Origin: Cenococcum geophilum 1.58
Lineage: Eukaryota; Ascomycota; Dothideomycetes; Gloniales; Gloniaceae
DNA: 64,000 nucleotides
Direction: 5' to 3'
Assembly: GCA_001692895.1 (NCBI GenBank)
Contig: KV748194.1
Location: forward strand, 2,352,746 to 2,416,745
Below the pieces are notes generated by a model. It had not been told where the DNA came from and searched no databases. It worked only from the letters and a program-made list of their open reading frames with translations. Within the stretch, counting starts at the first letter, position 1, and the number at the start of each line of letters is the position of its first letter. Shown piece after piece: positions 35,241 to 45,776 of the stretch. The position numbers and the translations under genes were made by a program.

Positions 35241-37256
35241 TTACTGCAACCTCACGCCCGCTTGCCTATGCTTCTTCGCTTGGGCTCCTTGAGCGCTTGT
35301 CATGCCAGTATGCTGACTCGAGTCCAAAGTGCTGGCTGCCTCTCTCTTCTTTTCATCTTCTATCTTCTTGAGTCGTTTCTCTGTCTTCTGCTTGCCGCTT
35401 CCCTTCCCGTGGAATTGATGTGACAAATGCTTGAACGCCTCTTTCTGGTTCATCTGCCGTCCAAACTCATCCACATACTTCAGCTCAACATTAGGTTTGT
35501 ATTCCTTATTGAATATCTCAGCCATCTTGCGAGACTCAATCTGGTCCCTCTGAGTATTATTCCGACGAGCCCATTCTTCACGCTCGCGGGGGGTCATCTG
35601 ATCTAGGCGGCCACTCTTACGATCACGCTCACGCTGTTCTCTTGCGAGACGCTCGGCCTGGGTTTCGGCTTTTTGCTTGTCAGCAAGGAATTGCTGGCGC
35701 TCCCGGTAATATGCATTCAGGTCACCAGAATCAGCGGTCTTCAGAAGACCACGTTGCTTCAACATAGTGAGGGCCGAGCCAACACCCCTGTTGAGTGTCG
35801 CTTCTTCTTCAAGACCATTCCCAGTGATGTCAGCAGACACACTGCGCATCGCGCGTTCTTGGTGTTCCTGTTCGTCTTCGACCTCGTTGTAAGATTGGGC
35901 CATTTCGACATCACCTTCCGCGTCAACAAGTGGAGAATCAACATCCATGGAAGTGGTGCCATTCACCGGTTGACTCGACTTCTGGCGTTGGCGTTCTGGC
36001 GCTGCGGGTTTCTGCAGGTTTGCAACAAATTCAGAGGTCTCATCGATTACAAGTCCAGGCTCCTCCCCAGGCTCCTCAGTGGTCTGTATGACATCGGGCG
36101 TGGCAGATGCTTCTTCACGAAGCTGTCTTGCAATGTCTTCCGGGCGCATTTTCTTGCGTTTCTTGAGAGCTGCTCTGCGCTGCATTGCTAGGTTCGCCTG
36201 GAGATCCTCATCATCTATGAATGATTCATTGAATGTGCTTTTCTTTGGCTTTACTAGTGCACTATTAGGAGCATCTATCTCCATTGTGTCATGCTCGGTA
36301 GTAGTTACTAAGGCATCCATCCCCGCAACCGGAAAGATATCATCATCGTCAATGGTTTTCTTTCGAGTAGTTTTTGATTTCTTCTTCTTTGGCTTGCGGA
36401 CCTTGACCTCCGAGATGTCTTTGTAGTCGGAGATAGGAGTATCGTCCTTTAAAATATCCAGACTAATACTTATACCTTTCTTTAACTCGGAGGCATCCTG
36501 TTCAGCCATTTCCGCCTCTTCCACAGTTCTTCCCTGGCCATCCAATGTGAAGACCTTCCTCTTCTTGCCCTCGATCTCCTCATCATACTGACCGAGGATC
36601 GAGCTCTGTCCACTTTCATCCACATCATTTGGATCGTAAACCCGTTTTCTCTTCTTCGATTCCAACTTCTCCTTCAGCTTCTCTTTCTCTTTTAACTCCA
36701 CAGCTTCCAGCTGGTCATCTTCATCCTCGTCGTCGACAGCAGCATCCTTCAGAACTAATATTTGCTCTTCGCCTTCGCCAAATTCGTTCAACTCGTGCCC
36801 GACCTTAACTCCGGCAAGATCGGCAGCGGTATATTCAGCAGCAGCTAACGCTTGGCTCTCCCGCTCCGCTAATTCTTCCTCTAGCTTCTTCGCCTTCTTC
36901 TGCCGCTTCTTCGACTGTAGCAACCAGGTCTTTGTATCCACATCATCCTCTCCCTCTCCAAGGCCTTTCCCATCAAGTTTCGCGAACCTCTGGGCTTGCT
37001 CGCGAGCTTTTTTTATAGTTGCTTTCTGAGCCTCACGTTTTGCTTTGGCCTCGGCTTCGTCCTGAAGTTTTTTCCAGTTGTCGTAGCTTGCCGCCGTTCG
37101 AGTTTCAAGGGTACTCGCTGGCTCTTCATCCGAGCCATCTTTCTTTGAATCTTTGAAGACGGGGCCAGTAGAGATAGGCGCGCCTGGGACTGGGAGGGGT
37201 TTCATGCCCATAGCCACGCGAATCTTGTTCGCTTCTTCGATAGAGATGGCATCCAT
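35241..37256 (-). CDS. snu66: SART-1/Snu66 family tri-snRNP protein, 671 residues
   Basis: This is a component of the U4/U6.U5 tri-snRNP, needed for pre-mRNA splicing in the nucleus. The start is set at 37,256 because MDAISIEEANKIR is the conserved N terminus. An ATG nine codons upstream adds residues unlike the family. Landmarks are the N-terminal MGMKPLPVPG block, long Lys/Glu-rich charged stretches, the central SLDILKDDTPISDYKDISE block with a basic KPKKKK run, GVGSALTMLKQRGLL near the last third, and the C-terminal KYVDEFGRQMNQKEAFKHLS and HQFHGKGSGKQKTEKRLKKI signature. There is no intron. The length agrees with fungal homologues. It is transcribed away from the Pth2 gene, about 760 bp upstream. 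Identity is confident. Confidence 0.93.
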   Translation of the reverse strand: MDAISIEEANKIRVAMGMKPLPVPGAPISTGPVFKDSKKDGSDEEPASTLETRTAASYDNWKKLQDEAEAKAKREAQKATIKKAREQAQRFAKLDGKGLGEGEDDVDTKTWLLQSKKRQKKAKKLEEELAERESQALAAAEYTAADLAGVKVGHELNEFGEGEEQILVLKDAAVDDEDEDDQLEAVELKEKEKLKEKLESKKRKRVYDPNDVDESGQSSILGQYDEEIEGKKRKVFTLDGQGRTVEEAEMAEQDASELKKGISISLDILKDDTPISDYKDISEVKVRKPKKKKSKTTRKKTIDDDDIFPVAGMDALVTTTEHDTMEIDAPNSALVKPKKSTFNESFIDDEDLQANLAMQRRAALKKRKKMRPEDIARQLREEASATPDVIQTTEEPGEEPGLVIDETSEFVANLQKPAAPERQRQKSSQPVNGTTSMDVDSPLVDAEGDVEMAQSYNEVEDEQEHQERAMRSVSADITGNGLEEEATLNRGVGSALTMLKQRGLLKTADSGDLNAYYRERQQFLADKQKAETQAERLAREQRERDRKSGRLDQMTPREREEWARRNNTQRDQIESRKMAEIFNKEYKPNVELKYVDEFGRQMNQKEAFKHLSHQFHGKGSGKQKTEKRLKKIEDEKKREAASTLDSSQHTGMTSAQGAQAKKHRQAGVRLQ

Positions 37257-38015
37257 GATTATGTTGGTATCGCAGAAAATCAAGTAAAGAAGCTAGATAT
37301 ATATGGTAAGGTAAATGAGGGCCTCCCAATGAGCTGCAAAAGCGAGCTGGCGGCTCGGTCCTGCTGGAAATGATGGCGAAGGTTTGGGGAGGTAGGCAGG
37401 CCGGGAGTTGAGGCTGAAAATTCATTATCCCTGGTATCGACTAGCGTGCCAAGAAACTGTCGCATAAAATAATTTCTAGCCCTCCGTTTCTCTCTTCCTC
37501 ACCATCAAACCTGTGTCTTGCTGTCCCGTCGCCCCTCTGGGGGCTGTTCGGTCGATAGCTTGACAGTTCGATCGATCAATGGAGCCATCTTTCTTCCATG
37601 ATGTCAATCTTCCGGTCGACAGGTCTCAGACCAATTCGAGTGTCCTTTCGAGACCTGAGTTCCACTTTGGTGTTGAGCTCGGTTAAGGGGGGCATTCCAG
37701 GGCGTCAAATTCCACTTCCCTTCGCTGATGGCCGTTGGCTTGTGAAGTTAGGGACAAACCTTGACCTGCCTACATCCGCCTTTTGGCAACTCATGCGTTC
37801 GGATCTTGCGAAGCTTAGCAGGGTGAGCGATTCATGCAAGTACTTGAAGAAATCAAAGATCTATCCGCTCCAGAATGATGCATTCTCTACTGGGTTTCAC
37901 TCCCTAAAAAAAAAGCCACGCCTCGAAAAATTCCACTCCAATAAAACGCCTTACAATGCCCATTTCACCATCACTAAGCCCCTCCAAGCTTCATATCACT
38001 AGCCCCCAATTTCCT
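37257..38015. other. Intergenic, Snu66 promoter side
   Basis: It contains the presumed Snu66 promoter and the Pth2 3' region. A 134-codon open frame on the plus strand (37,598-38,002) shows no recognisable domain and is not called. Confidence 0.4.
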
Positions 38016-38755
38016 TCACAGCAGTTTCAAATGTCCTGTAACCTGATCTACCATGCTCTTCGGTGCAGGCCCGACCCCTAGCACTGTTGCGCTCCCACTT
38101 GCAATCTGCGTCCTGCCTGCATCATGAATAATCTGCGCACACATTCCCAAACTGAACGCCTGCGCTTGCAAAGTTTTTAGCTCGTCCTCGCTTTTCACTT
38201 GTAGTGCGACCTTCATTTGTCCATAACGTTCCCAGCGACGTAATATAGGCGAGTTGGGGGACTTGCGAAGGAAAGACTTGTAGCACGCGAGAGTTGCGTG
38301 GGAGCATTGGGCGGCGATTTTTCCTGTGAGGTAAAATATCAACTACAGCTCAAACAACAGATGTATAGCGGGAGGCAAAGATAAATTGAGCGCAACGAAA
38401 TGGGAAAATTATCGAAGGAAAACGGAATTGACTTACCTTTAGTCATACCCAAATCTGTTCTCACGACCAATACAAGCTTACACTCTTCATCACTACCCGC
38501 AAAATTCTCCAACGCCGGGCCATCTTCCGTTTCCTCCTCGGCCTCCCCTTCACTCGAGCCCTCCGAATCCTCTACCTTGTCTTTGCTGGCGCTCGATTTT
38601 GTTCCTTGGCTGCTGCCGAAAAAGCCAATCGCAGAAGCCTGCCCTACAAAGTAACCAGTCACACCAGCAATCAGGGCACATGCCATGGCTATAGCAGCGG
38701 TGGTCGGTGGAGGACGGTCTTGTACTGAAGCCATAGTGGTAGCTTGAGAGGACAT
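38016..38755 (-). CDS. pth2: Pth2-type peptidyl-tRNA hydrolase, 208 residues
   Basis: It releases tRNA from peptidyl-tRNA that has dropped off ribosomes. Exon 1 is 38,755-38,437 and exon 2 is 38,323-38,016. The 113-bp intron starts GTAAGT and ends CTCACAG, and the junction restores GMTKG-KIAAQCSHAT. An N-terminal hydrophobic segment, about residues 21-47 (AIAMACALIAGVTGYFVGQA), suggests a membrane anchor, as in the mitochondrial outer-membrane Bit1/Pth2 proteins. A Ser/Glu-rich acidic linker follows (about 52-85). The catalytic domain runs from KLVLVVRTDLGM through QCSHAT, then the conserved HDAGRTQIASGSATVLGVGP end. A second ATG at codon 8 could also serve as the start. It is divergent from the bL28m gene, with 327 bp between the starts. 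Confidence 0.93.
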
Positions 38756-39082
38756 GTAACTATTGGCGGTGCTGTAAAGTGCCCTGGGTCCTCGAATCAG
38801 AATAAAACAATGGTGCTACATATGAAGTCTGCGATGGCCAAGTGTTATTCTGTACCCTCCATGTGGTGCAATCACCAATCGTTGCTAGAGTCGAGGCGGA
38901 ATAATGGATGCTTCAATAGTGGTCTTATTAGCGTTTAGCCGTCCCACACCCGCGCGTCTAAAAATTCACTTTCCAAACCTTCATTCCTCTCTACTACCTT
39001 TGAATACCAACATCGCGACCATGCGGTCAGCATACATACTATTCTCACCTCGCTGACCGCACACGACTTAATTCTAACAATA
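38756..39082. promoter_or_regulatory. Shared promoter region of Pth2 and bL28m genes
   Basis: The two start codons face apart with 327 bp between them, so this interval must hold both promoters. I see no specific binding motif that I would assert. Confidence 0.5.
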
Positions 39083-39853
39083 ATGGCATCTCGCCTTCCT
39101 ATCCACCTTTCCTATTCACCTTTAACTACGCTCCTCTCCCGCCGCACCCTCAGCACGACATCCGCCTGTCTCGCCGATATAGGGTCCCACCGGGTCGAGG
39201 CCCTGATCCCTCAAAACGCCCAAATACCAGAATACCCATACGGTCCATCTCATATCTACAAACAATCCAACAAAGGCCTCTACGGTGGTTCACGAATCCA
39301 ATTCGGCAATAATGTCTCCGACCGCACGGAGATAAAAACGCGGCGGTCATGGTCCCCGAACATAATATCGAAATCTTTGTACAGTGTTGCGCTGAAAAAG
39401 AAGGTCAAGATACGCGTCAGCTCGAGGGTTCTGAGGACAATTGATAAGGTCGGCGGTTTGGACGAGTACATCCTAGGGGAGAAAGAAGCGCGAATTAAAG
39501 AGCTCGGCCCGCAAGGGTGGAAGCTGCGCTGGCGGATCATGTCACAGCAAGCAGTGAAAGAGCGCTTTCGCGTTCAAGCCGCCGAGCTAGGCCTTTCGGC
39601 CCAAACGATCCAAAAGCGTTGGGGCGAGAAGAAAAAGGACGTAGAGACAAGCAAGGCGACGAACGCAGCGAGGAAGAAATCCAGGTCGAATGCAAATAAG
39701 ATAGCTCAGAACCGTATGCAGCTAAAGCGGCTCGGGGCGTTGAAGGAAGGAAGCAGATCGAAAATAAGTGGTAAAAGAGGCATAGGTATAAATAAAAGGC
39801 AAGAAATAGTACCCAAAGAGGAGATAAAAATTGCAACAGAGGGTTTGAAGTAG
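39083..39853 (+). CDS. mrpl24: Mitochondrial large-subunit ribosomal protein bL28m, 256 residues
   Basis: The single exon encodes a 256-residue protein with a basic, Ser/Arg/Thr-rich N terminus (about 1-35: RLPIHLSYSPLTTLLSRRTL) that looks like a mitochondrial targeting sequence. The bL28 domain follows at about 65-135: KGLYGGSRIQFGNNVSDRT, then KTRRSWSPNI and VKIRVSSRVLRTIDKVGGLD. The C-terminal extension is very basic (repeated KK, RKKSRSNANK), as in fungal homologues (yeast Mrpl24). It is a structural protein of the mitochondrial 54S subunit. It shares its upstream region with the Pth2 gene. Confidence 0.93.
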   Translation: MASRLPIHLSYSPLTTLLSRRTLSTTSACLADIGSHRVEALIPQNAQIPEYPYGPSHIYKQSNKGLYGGSRIQFGNNVSDRTEIKTRRSWSPNIISKSLYSVALKKKVKIRVSSRVLRTIDKVGGLDEYILGEKEARIKELGPQGWKLRWRIMSQQAVKERFRVQAAELGLSAQTIQKRWGEKKKDVETSKATNAARKKSRSNANKIAQNRMQLKRLGALKEGSRSKISGKRGIGINKRQEIVPKEEIKIATEGLK

Positions 39854-42157
39854 ACCATTGCAGGAATATAGAAGAGGGTTCTTCCGATTCGTTTGCGTTT
39901 TAACTCTTCCTGGATCTTTTAGGTACTGCTCTGGGAAAGGCCCGGTTGTCTATGGAACTGTATGAAATATTCCCTTATGTTTTACTACCCACCAGCTAGG
40001 TTTCCGTATAATAGATATGGAATACTACAATAATACTCTCGATTCTAAACCCTGCATAGCTAATATCAGCTTAGACATATTCTGCCACGCTGTTTCAGTC
40101 GGGCTAGTTTCAAATCTGATTTACGTTTTTTACTCATTATACCCTTGGCCGTAACTATATCTGTAACTAATCACTAAATTTTAGACTCGTCTGATCGACA
40201 AGAACCCGAACGTTTTGTAACTGCCAAGGTAATTACCAAGTTCTTTACCTATACAGTCTTATTTTCTCTCGGGATGAGCATAGTCAGTAGGTTTAGAATG
40301 CGCTACAGAAAGGTTTGGGTATTGATGTGCTAAAGTTCTGCTGGGCTTTCTGATATACAAGCTATCTTATTGTGGCCCTTCCCATAGAAATGACTAATTG
40401 TTTGTATTTACAGCTTCCAAAAGTTACGCAGCGACTTTCGAAATAATAAGCCCAGTTTAAATAAGTCTGAAACAAAGACAACTTAACTTACGTGTAAAAT
40501 CTGATCACGCGAGAACAGCTCATTGAAATCTAATAACTACCCTTCAACTCCATGAATATTATCGTACTGAAAACATAATATCTCTTCCCTGGTATCCATT
40601 ATGTCCCCTATACTAACATTCTGTCAATTGAAAGATCAAGACTGAGAAGTCTGCCAATTAAATGTGGCTCTAGGGCCTCTATATATACACTAGGTAGGTA
40701 GACGCAAGATAGGCAGCAAGATTGAAGCCTACAAAGGATTCAAATCTGGTTTTCGTATAGTCAAGCCACTAGGCAGACATGCTCCGGGTCGACATTCTTC
40801 GCCAGGACGCCTAAGGCCACGCCTATACGAAAACTCATAAGCCTTTGACCCCGGAACGAGCCACGAGAATTGACGCGAAGCTGTATACAAATCAAAGCGT
40901 ACCATTCCTTTCGTATGCGCAGACTTCTGCATATTTTATAGCTAGACGAAGAAGGAAGGTTAACGAGCGTTAATGCTACGCAGGTCACCCATACCAGAAA
41001 TAACAGTCCAAAGGGACTGGGTGACTTGTTTGTTTGTGAGAGTATCATATTTCAGTCCCTAGAATACAAAGTGAAATATTGAATTTAGTGGAAGAGTAGA
41101 GAACTGACTTAGAAATCTAGACAAACAAATTATAGACCCTAAGATATTATAATCCACTAAATTACTTCCCCTGAAACATATGAGAGTTAGTTCTGCACGC
41201 AGGGATTAATTGATGAAACTAAGCTGAGCGGCGAAGAAAAACGGGGAAATGGTACGATACATATGAACATCTATCGGGTTTCTTGAAAATATTTACTGTG
41301 ACGGTTTAAGCAAAGAGATAGGTCTGCCTCTAACCAAAAACGTAATCAACTGAGTTAGAAGCCGGGGGCGAGCTAAGCTATTGCGTCGGCCATTGTTCAC
41401 GTCCATGGTTTAAAGGCTTTCAACGTTCACTTCACATCGGGAAGCAGTTGTTGCGTTCCCCATCCAGTAAAGCTAACGCACCACTATATTATTTAGATCA
41501 CAAAAGGCATCAAATTACCCGAGAGTGGCATGTGAACTTCCCCTGTTCAGTGGACAAACATTTCCATGGATGCAGCCTGTCGAGCTGACGTTCAAGTCTA
41601 GCTCTCATGGCAACACTCTATATTGAAAGAATATCCGCAAGTTCTGGACACACTAGTCTCTCTCTGAGAATCTATCAGCCTAGGAGTGATACCGAAAACC
41701 ACGGACAAATTGGTGGTTTGATTTTGATTTGATGGCTGAGTTTAGGGTGTAGCTGAGTCCTATAGGTCCGAGCTTATAAAGTATAATATAATATAAGAAA
41801 GTAAGATTCTACAGAAAGTAGCTTTATTTTATTAATAACAAGAGTTTCTAGTGCTAAAAACTCAGCAAGTACAGGCGCTAGGGGCTAAAGTTTATCTAGT
41901 GTAAATTTGCGCAACGCGGCGTATTTACAACACTGGCCGAGTTTTCGCTCTGAGGTTCGGACTCTCTGGAATCAAGCCGATCAAAGCGACACACGACTCA
42001 TTCTGGAACAAGGACGACTCGTTCCGGGATGAGGCAGAAATGTTCCGGAATATCGTGTATACCGGCATCAGTCGGAGTATCACATCGCTTCGCCTGCAGG
42101 AACTTCCCCACATCTAGTCAGCCTTGCATCCCAGACGCCCGCGCCATAGCTTCCACC
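39854..42157. other. 2.3-kb intergenic region
   Basis: No coding region with recognisable similarity is visible. Several open frames of 60-95 codons at 40,730-41,050 show no domain and are ignored. A possible small element lies at 41,735-41,866. The last part is the promoter and 5' leader of the metallophosphoesterase gene. Confidence 0.4.
41735..41866. repeat. Possible solo LTR or small inverted-end element
   Basis: The stretch begins GCTGAGTTTAG and ends with the near complement CTAAAAACTCAGC. It has a TATAAAG-like box and a late TTTATTTTATTAATAA stretch, as in a small LTR. No target duplication is visible, so the call is weak. Confidence 0.35.
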
Positions 42158-43268
42158 ATGACCTTCCCAACCTCGTCACCACATCAGTCAATCAAAACGC
42201 GTTTCCTCATCATCTCAGATACCCATAGTGCACAATTAAGCTTGCAAGAAAATGAACCCCAAGCTTCTACCCCTTTCCCCTTTCGCAAGTCGTTACCGAG
42301 CGCGGACGTCCTACTACATTGCGGTGACTTGACGAGGATTGGGCAGTTAAATGAATACCGAAAGACATTAGATATGCTGGAAGATTGTGATGCGGAGTTG
42401 AAATTGGTCATCGCTGGCAATCATGATATTAGCCTTGAGGAATATTATCAGAGGGAGGGCATGAGAATGCATAGACACACGTTTGACCCTAAAATGCCAA
42501 AGCAGGCAAAGGAAATGTGGACGGGAGAAGAGGCAAGGAAATCTGGAGTAACATATTTAGAGGAGGGTTCCCACACCTTTATACTGAAATCAGGAGCGAA
42601 GCTAAGGGTATGTTTCGTAATATTTGCGATTCTTCCAGCTCTTCATTCCTCCAACTATGATTCATTAGCTCTACGAAAATGAGGGATAAAATCTAACGTC
42701 ACTCCAGATATATGTCTCGCCATATCAACCTGAGTTTTGCAACTGGGCTTTTCCGTATGAGCGCGGTGAAGATAGATTCAATCCTCCAGAAAAAGTTGTG
42801 TCTGGCGCAACTTCTATCGTGAAGAACCCAGTTCCAGACTTCCCCCAAGTTGACGTTATGATGACGCATGGTCCCCCGCTAGGACGACTAGACAAGACGT
42901 TTAGAGACGAAGAAGTCGGGTGCGAGCATTTGCTGCGCGCTGCTCGAAGATGCAAACCGCGCTTACACTGCTTTGGCCATATTCACGAGGGATGGGGCGC
43001 CCAAAGGGTTTCGTGGAATCCAAGCGAGTCGCTAGATCAGGATTGGCGCAAGCATGTTGCGCGGGCGGAGCCGATCGCGGTTGATCATAGTAAGATGGTG
43101 GGAGAAATTGCTATGCATGTGGATATAAGCAGCTCGTCCGCCGTGAAGCCGCTAAGATTTGGTAAGGAGACCTTGATGGTGAACGCTAGTATCATGAACC
43201 TCATGTACCAGCCCCAACAGAGCCCGTGGGTGGTGGATGTGGATTTGTGCCAGGCGGATAGTGATTAA
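42158..43268 (+). CDS. Calcineurin-like metallophosphoesterase, 336 residues
   Basis: This is a member of the binuclear-metal phosphoesterase superfamily, closest in style to MPPED-type proteins. Exon 1 is 42,158-42,607 and exon 2 is 42,708-43,268. The 100-bp intron (GTATGT...CTCCAG) joins AKLR to IYVSPYQPEF in phase. Metal-binding motifs are present in order: D21-T-H23, G56-D57, G87-N-H-D90, T203-H204-GPP and G240-H-I-H243. The start is chosen at 42,158 because CCACCATGA is a good context and the domain begins 14 residues later. An in-frame ATG at 42,029 would add 43 unconserved residues. There is no signal peptide with this start. The substrate is unknown. Confidence 0.88.
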
Positions 43269-43614
43269 GGCAGGGAAGTCTTTTATCTCAGTTATTCATA
43301 TAGGGCATGAAAATATCTCTGAAAACCTTCCAGACTCCTTTTCGTAGTTTTTAATTTGAATATCGTCTGCAAATTGGGAAATATTTGTTTAGGTCTGTCG
43401 ATGCGCGCGGACTAGAGTGAAGTAGAGTTGCCGCTAACGTGGAGGCATCAAGTGCCCGGTGACTGCAAGTTACCGCAAGTTATTTCACTTCAACCACCAT
43501 GACCAACGCTTTTCCTCAGTCATCAGAAACCGTCAGCTTCTATCAATCCTCCAGTTCCTTATCGTAACCATTATATGGTCTCACCACCATTCTTCTGATT
43601 CACATAAACACAAC

Positions 43615-45113
43615 ATGGATCCATGTTCGTCTTTGCCAATCTACGAAGACCCTCCAGTGGTTCCTCCGACGACACTTAATCAGCAGAATTATATCGCGGT
43701 GTGGAAAGGACGCGACAATACTCTCCTTCATGGCGGTATATACGATACACTCGTACATGGGAGGTTGGACGGGCAAGCTCGCCGTGAGGCAAAGCAACTT
43801 TTCATTTCCGAGCTTCCTAATAAGCCCGAAGGCCAAAAACCGCCTTCCGTCTTCGATAACTCTTCAACGAGTAGCGAAGAGTTGTTTACAATACCAACGA
43901 TATCCACTGATGGCTACCAAGAATTCGAGTGGAAAGTTACAAATAGGATAAATCTGCTCAAATCATGCGACATTTTAAGCGAAAAGGATGATATTTACAT
44001 CAGTACACGTATAGGGGACCAGCTGCGAAGTCTAGAAGCCGTGGTGAAAATAGGCCGCCCAAAAAACATCACTCTCACGACAAAGTCGGCTCTTGACTAT
44101 GTCAAGGAATACAAACAATTGAAAACCCGCTTTAGTCATGGGGATATCAGCCAGAAGTACGTGTTGCCTAACTCCTTCACACCGAGTTTAAAGCGATTAA
44201 GCCGGCGAATTAATTACCTGCTAAGATAATTGGTTCCCAAGTGCTAACAATTATCGACCCTTCTAGGTCTGATGTGTCAGTGTTTATGCCTTACGCTCGT
44301 CTACCAAACCCTTGCGACGTAGTTCCTGGTTGGCAGCTGGACTTTGATGCCCTAAACAATCTGATTCCTCCTCTTCGTCACCGAATTCCCTCTGTTGTCC
44401 CCTACTACGAAAGAGTTCATCAGTGCTACAAGAAAATGGAAGGTATAGGGAAGAGACTTGGGCAAGATTACAACAAAGCTCTTGATGCTTTGCTTCAGTC
44501 CCATATGACGAAGATAGATTTGGATGATGCGCTTGCGCAGCCAGCGACCAGCCAACACGAGATTGCTCACCTACAGAAAATATACAGCGAAGCCCAGGCC
44601 ACATACCAGGACTGGATACGCGAAGCCTTGCAATTCGAAACTTTCATATCGAGTGAAAATGGACGAGCCTTCGTAAAACTAACAGATGATTTCGTTAAAT
44701 TAGTACTTCCATTAGCTATTTCTGTCGCTAATGGGGGGTTAGACGATCAATCCGTTGAATGCTCGATTGCGGCACAGGATCAGGCCTTCCGGGATAGAAA
44801 GAAACAACAGGAGAAAGCATTGAAACATGCTCCAGGAGAACAGAAATGTCAAAAATTAATCAATTTGGACCATAGCTCTTCTGGTCAATTCAACGGAAAC
44901 AATTATGAATACAGAGATGCCGTAAGAGCCCCAGATCACAGTAAATGCCGACCTTGGTCAAATCCTGTAGCGCCTGCTCAAAATACATGTAACGCTTCAT
45001 CTCCATTGGATGTATTCAAACATGTAGATTGTCCAGTGCCACTGGAAGAGCTATTGACAGCATATGCGCCATTGGTTTACAAAGCATGGCCGGTAGCTGC
45101 ATGGGTAGTCTGA
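43615..45113 (+). CDS. Unknown two-exon protein, 462 residues
   Basis: I do not recognise this family. Exon 1 is 43,615-44,156 and exon 2 is 44,267-45,113. The 110-bp intron has a strong donor (GTACGT), a consensus branch site (TGCTAAC) and a CTAG acceptor, and joins GDISQK to SDVSVFMPYARL in frame. The start ATG at 43,615 gives MDPCSSLPIYEDPPVVPP. An upstream in-frame ATG at 43,459 is less likely. The protein is soluble and mixed in charge, with probable helical stretches in the second half (HEIAHLQKIYSEAQATYQDW and DQAFRDRKKQQEKALKHA). The C terminus holds several Cys (NTCNASS, HVDCPVP). There is no signal peptide or membrane segment. It may be a lineage-specific gene. Function is unknown. 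Confidence 0.66.
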
Positions 45114-45776
45114 ACAATATCCTGAGAAAGGGAGGACATAACTAGCATTGTGGAATAGATGGACGGAAGGTGACTTTAAAGCGATACAACCTGGATCTTC
45201 TCATAAGGCAGAGCACTCGCCTCATATAGTAGAACAGGATTCTATGGTGGCCCACAGTCGCGTTAGCAGCGGATAGTTGAAGGAGCGTAATCGGGATTGC
45301 CTGACGGTAGCTATGTATGAAAGTGGCCGTGAAATGTCGACTTTGGTGATCAGCAAACGCCGACATGCCAATGACGGAAGACGCCGTGATCCCTTCTCTT
45401 AGTTGTAGACGGCTATAATGGACGGGTAGAATGGTTCGGATGTGACCTCCAACCCCCCAGCCAGCTGCTCCACACTAGCCCCGCCAAGCTCGGCACGTGC
45501 CTCCGCACCATGACTTGTGCCCCTGGACAGTACTCAGGCGCGTCAGGTTTGGATATAAAACTTCAAACTTCTTCGGCTTCTAATCAGAGCCCGCCATCTG
45601 CCCGCTGTCTGGTAGGGCTGGCATTTAAGACGATAGGCCTCCGCCAACTTTCATCATATCCTTCCAACGTCGCGTCACGAGCCTGCCTTCCTGACGTGTC
45701 CCTTACCCAAGTCCAAACACTAACGCCTGGTTATGCGCAGAACTCTTCTACTGATGAATAAAATCTTACTCTAATT
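45114..45776. other. Intergenic, convergent 3' ends
   Basis: It lies between the 3' ends of the unknown gene and the Sif2-like gene. Short open frames (for example 45,510-45,761) show no domain. Confidence 0.4.

Noticed and set aside
37598-38002. 134-codon plus-strand open frame between Snu66 and Pth2
   Set aside because: It lacks recognisable similarity and splice context, and occupies likely promoter and 3' UTR sequence.
40729-41048. Possible small membrane protein on the minus strand
   Set aside because: A single hydrophobic stretch in an otherwise uninformative open frame, with no family resemblance.
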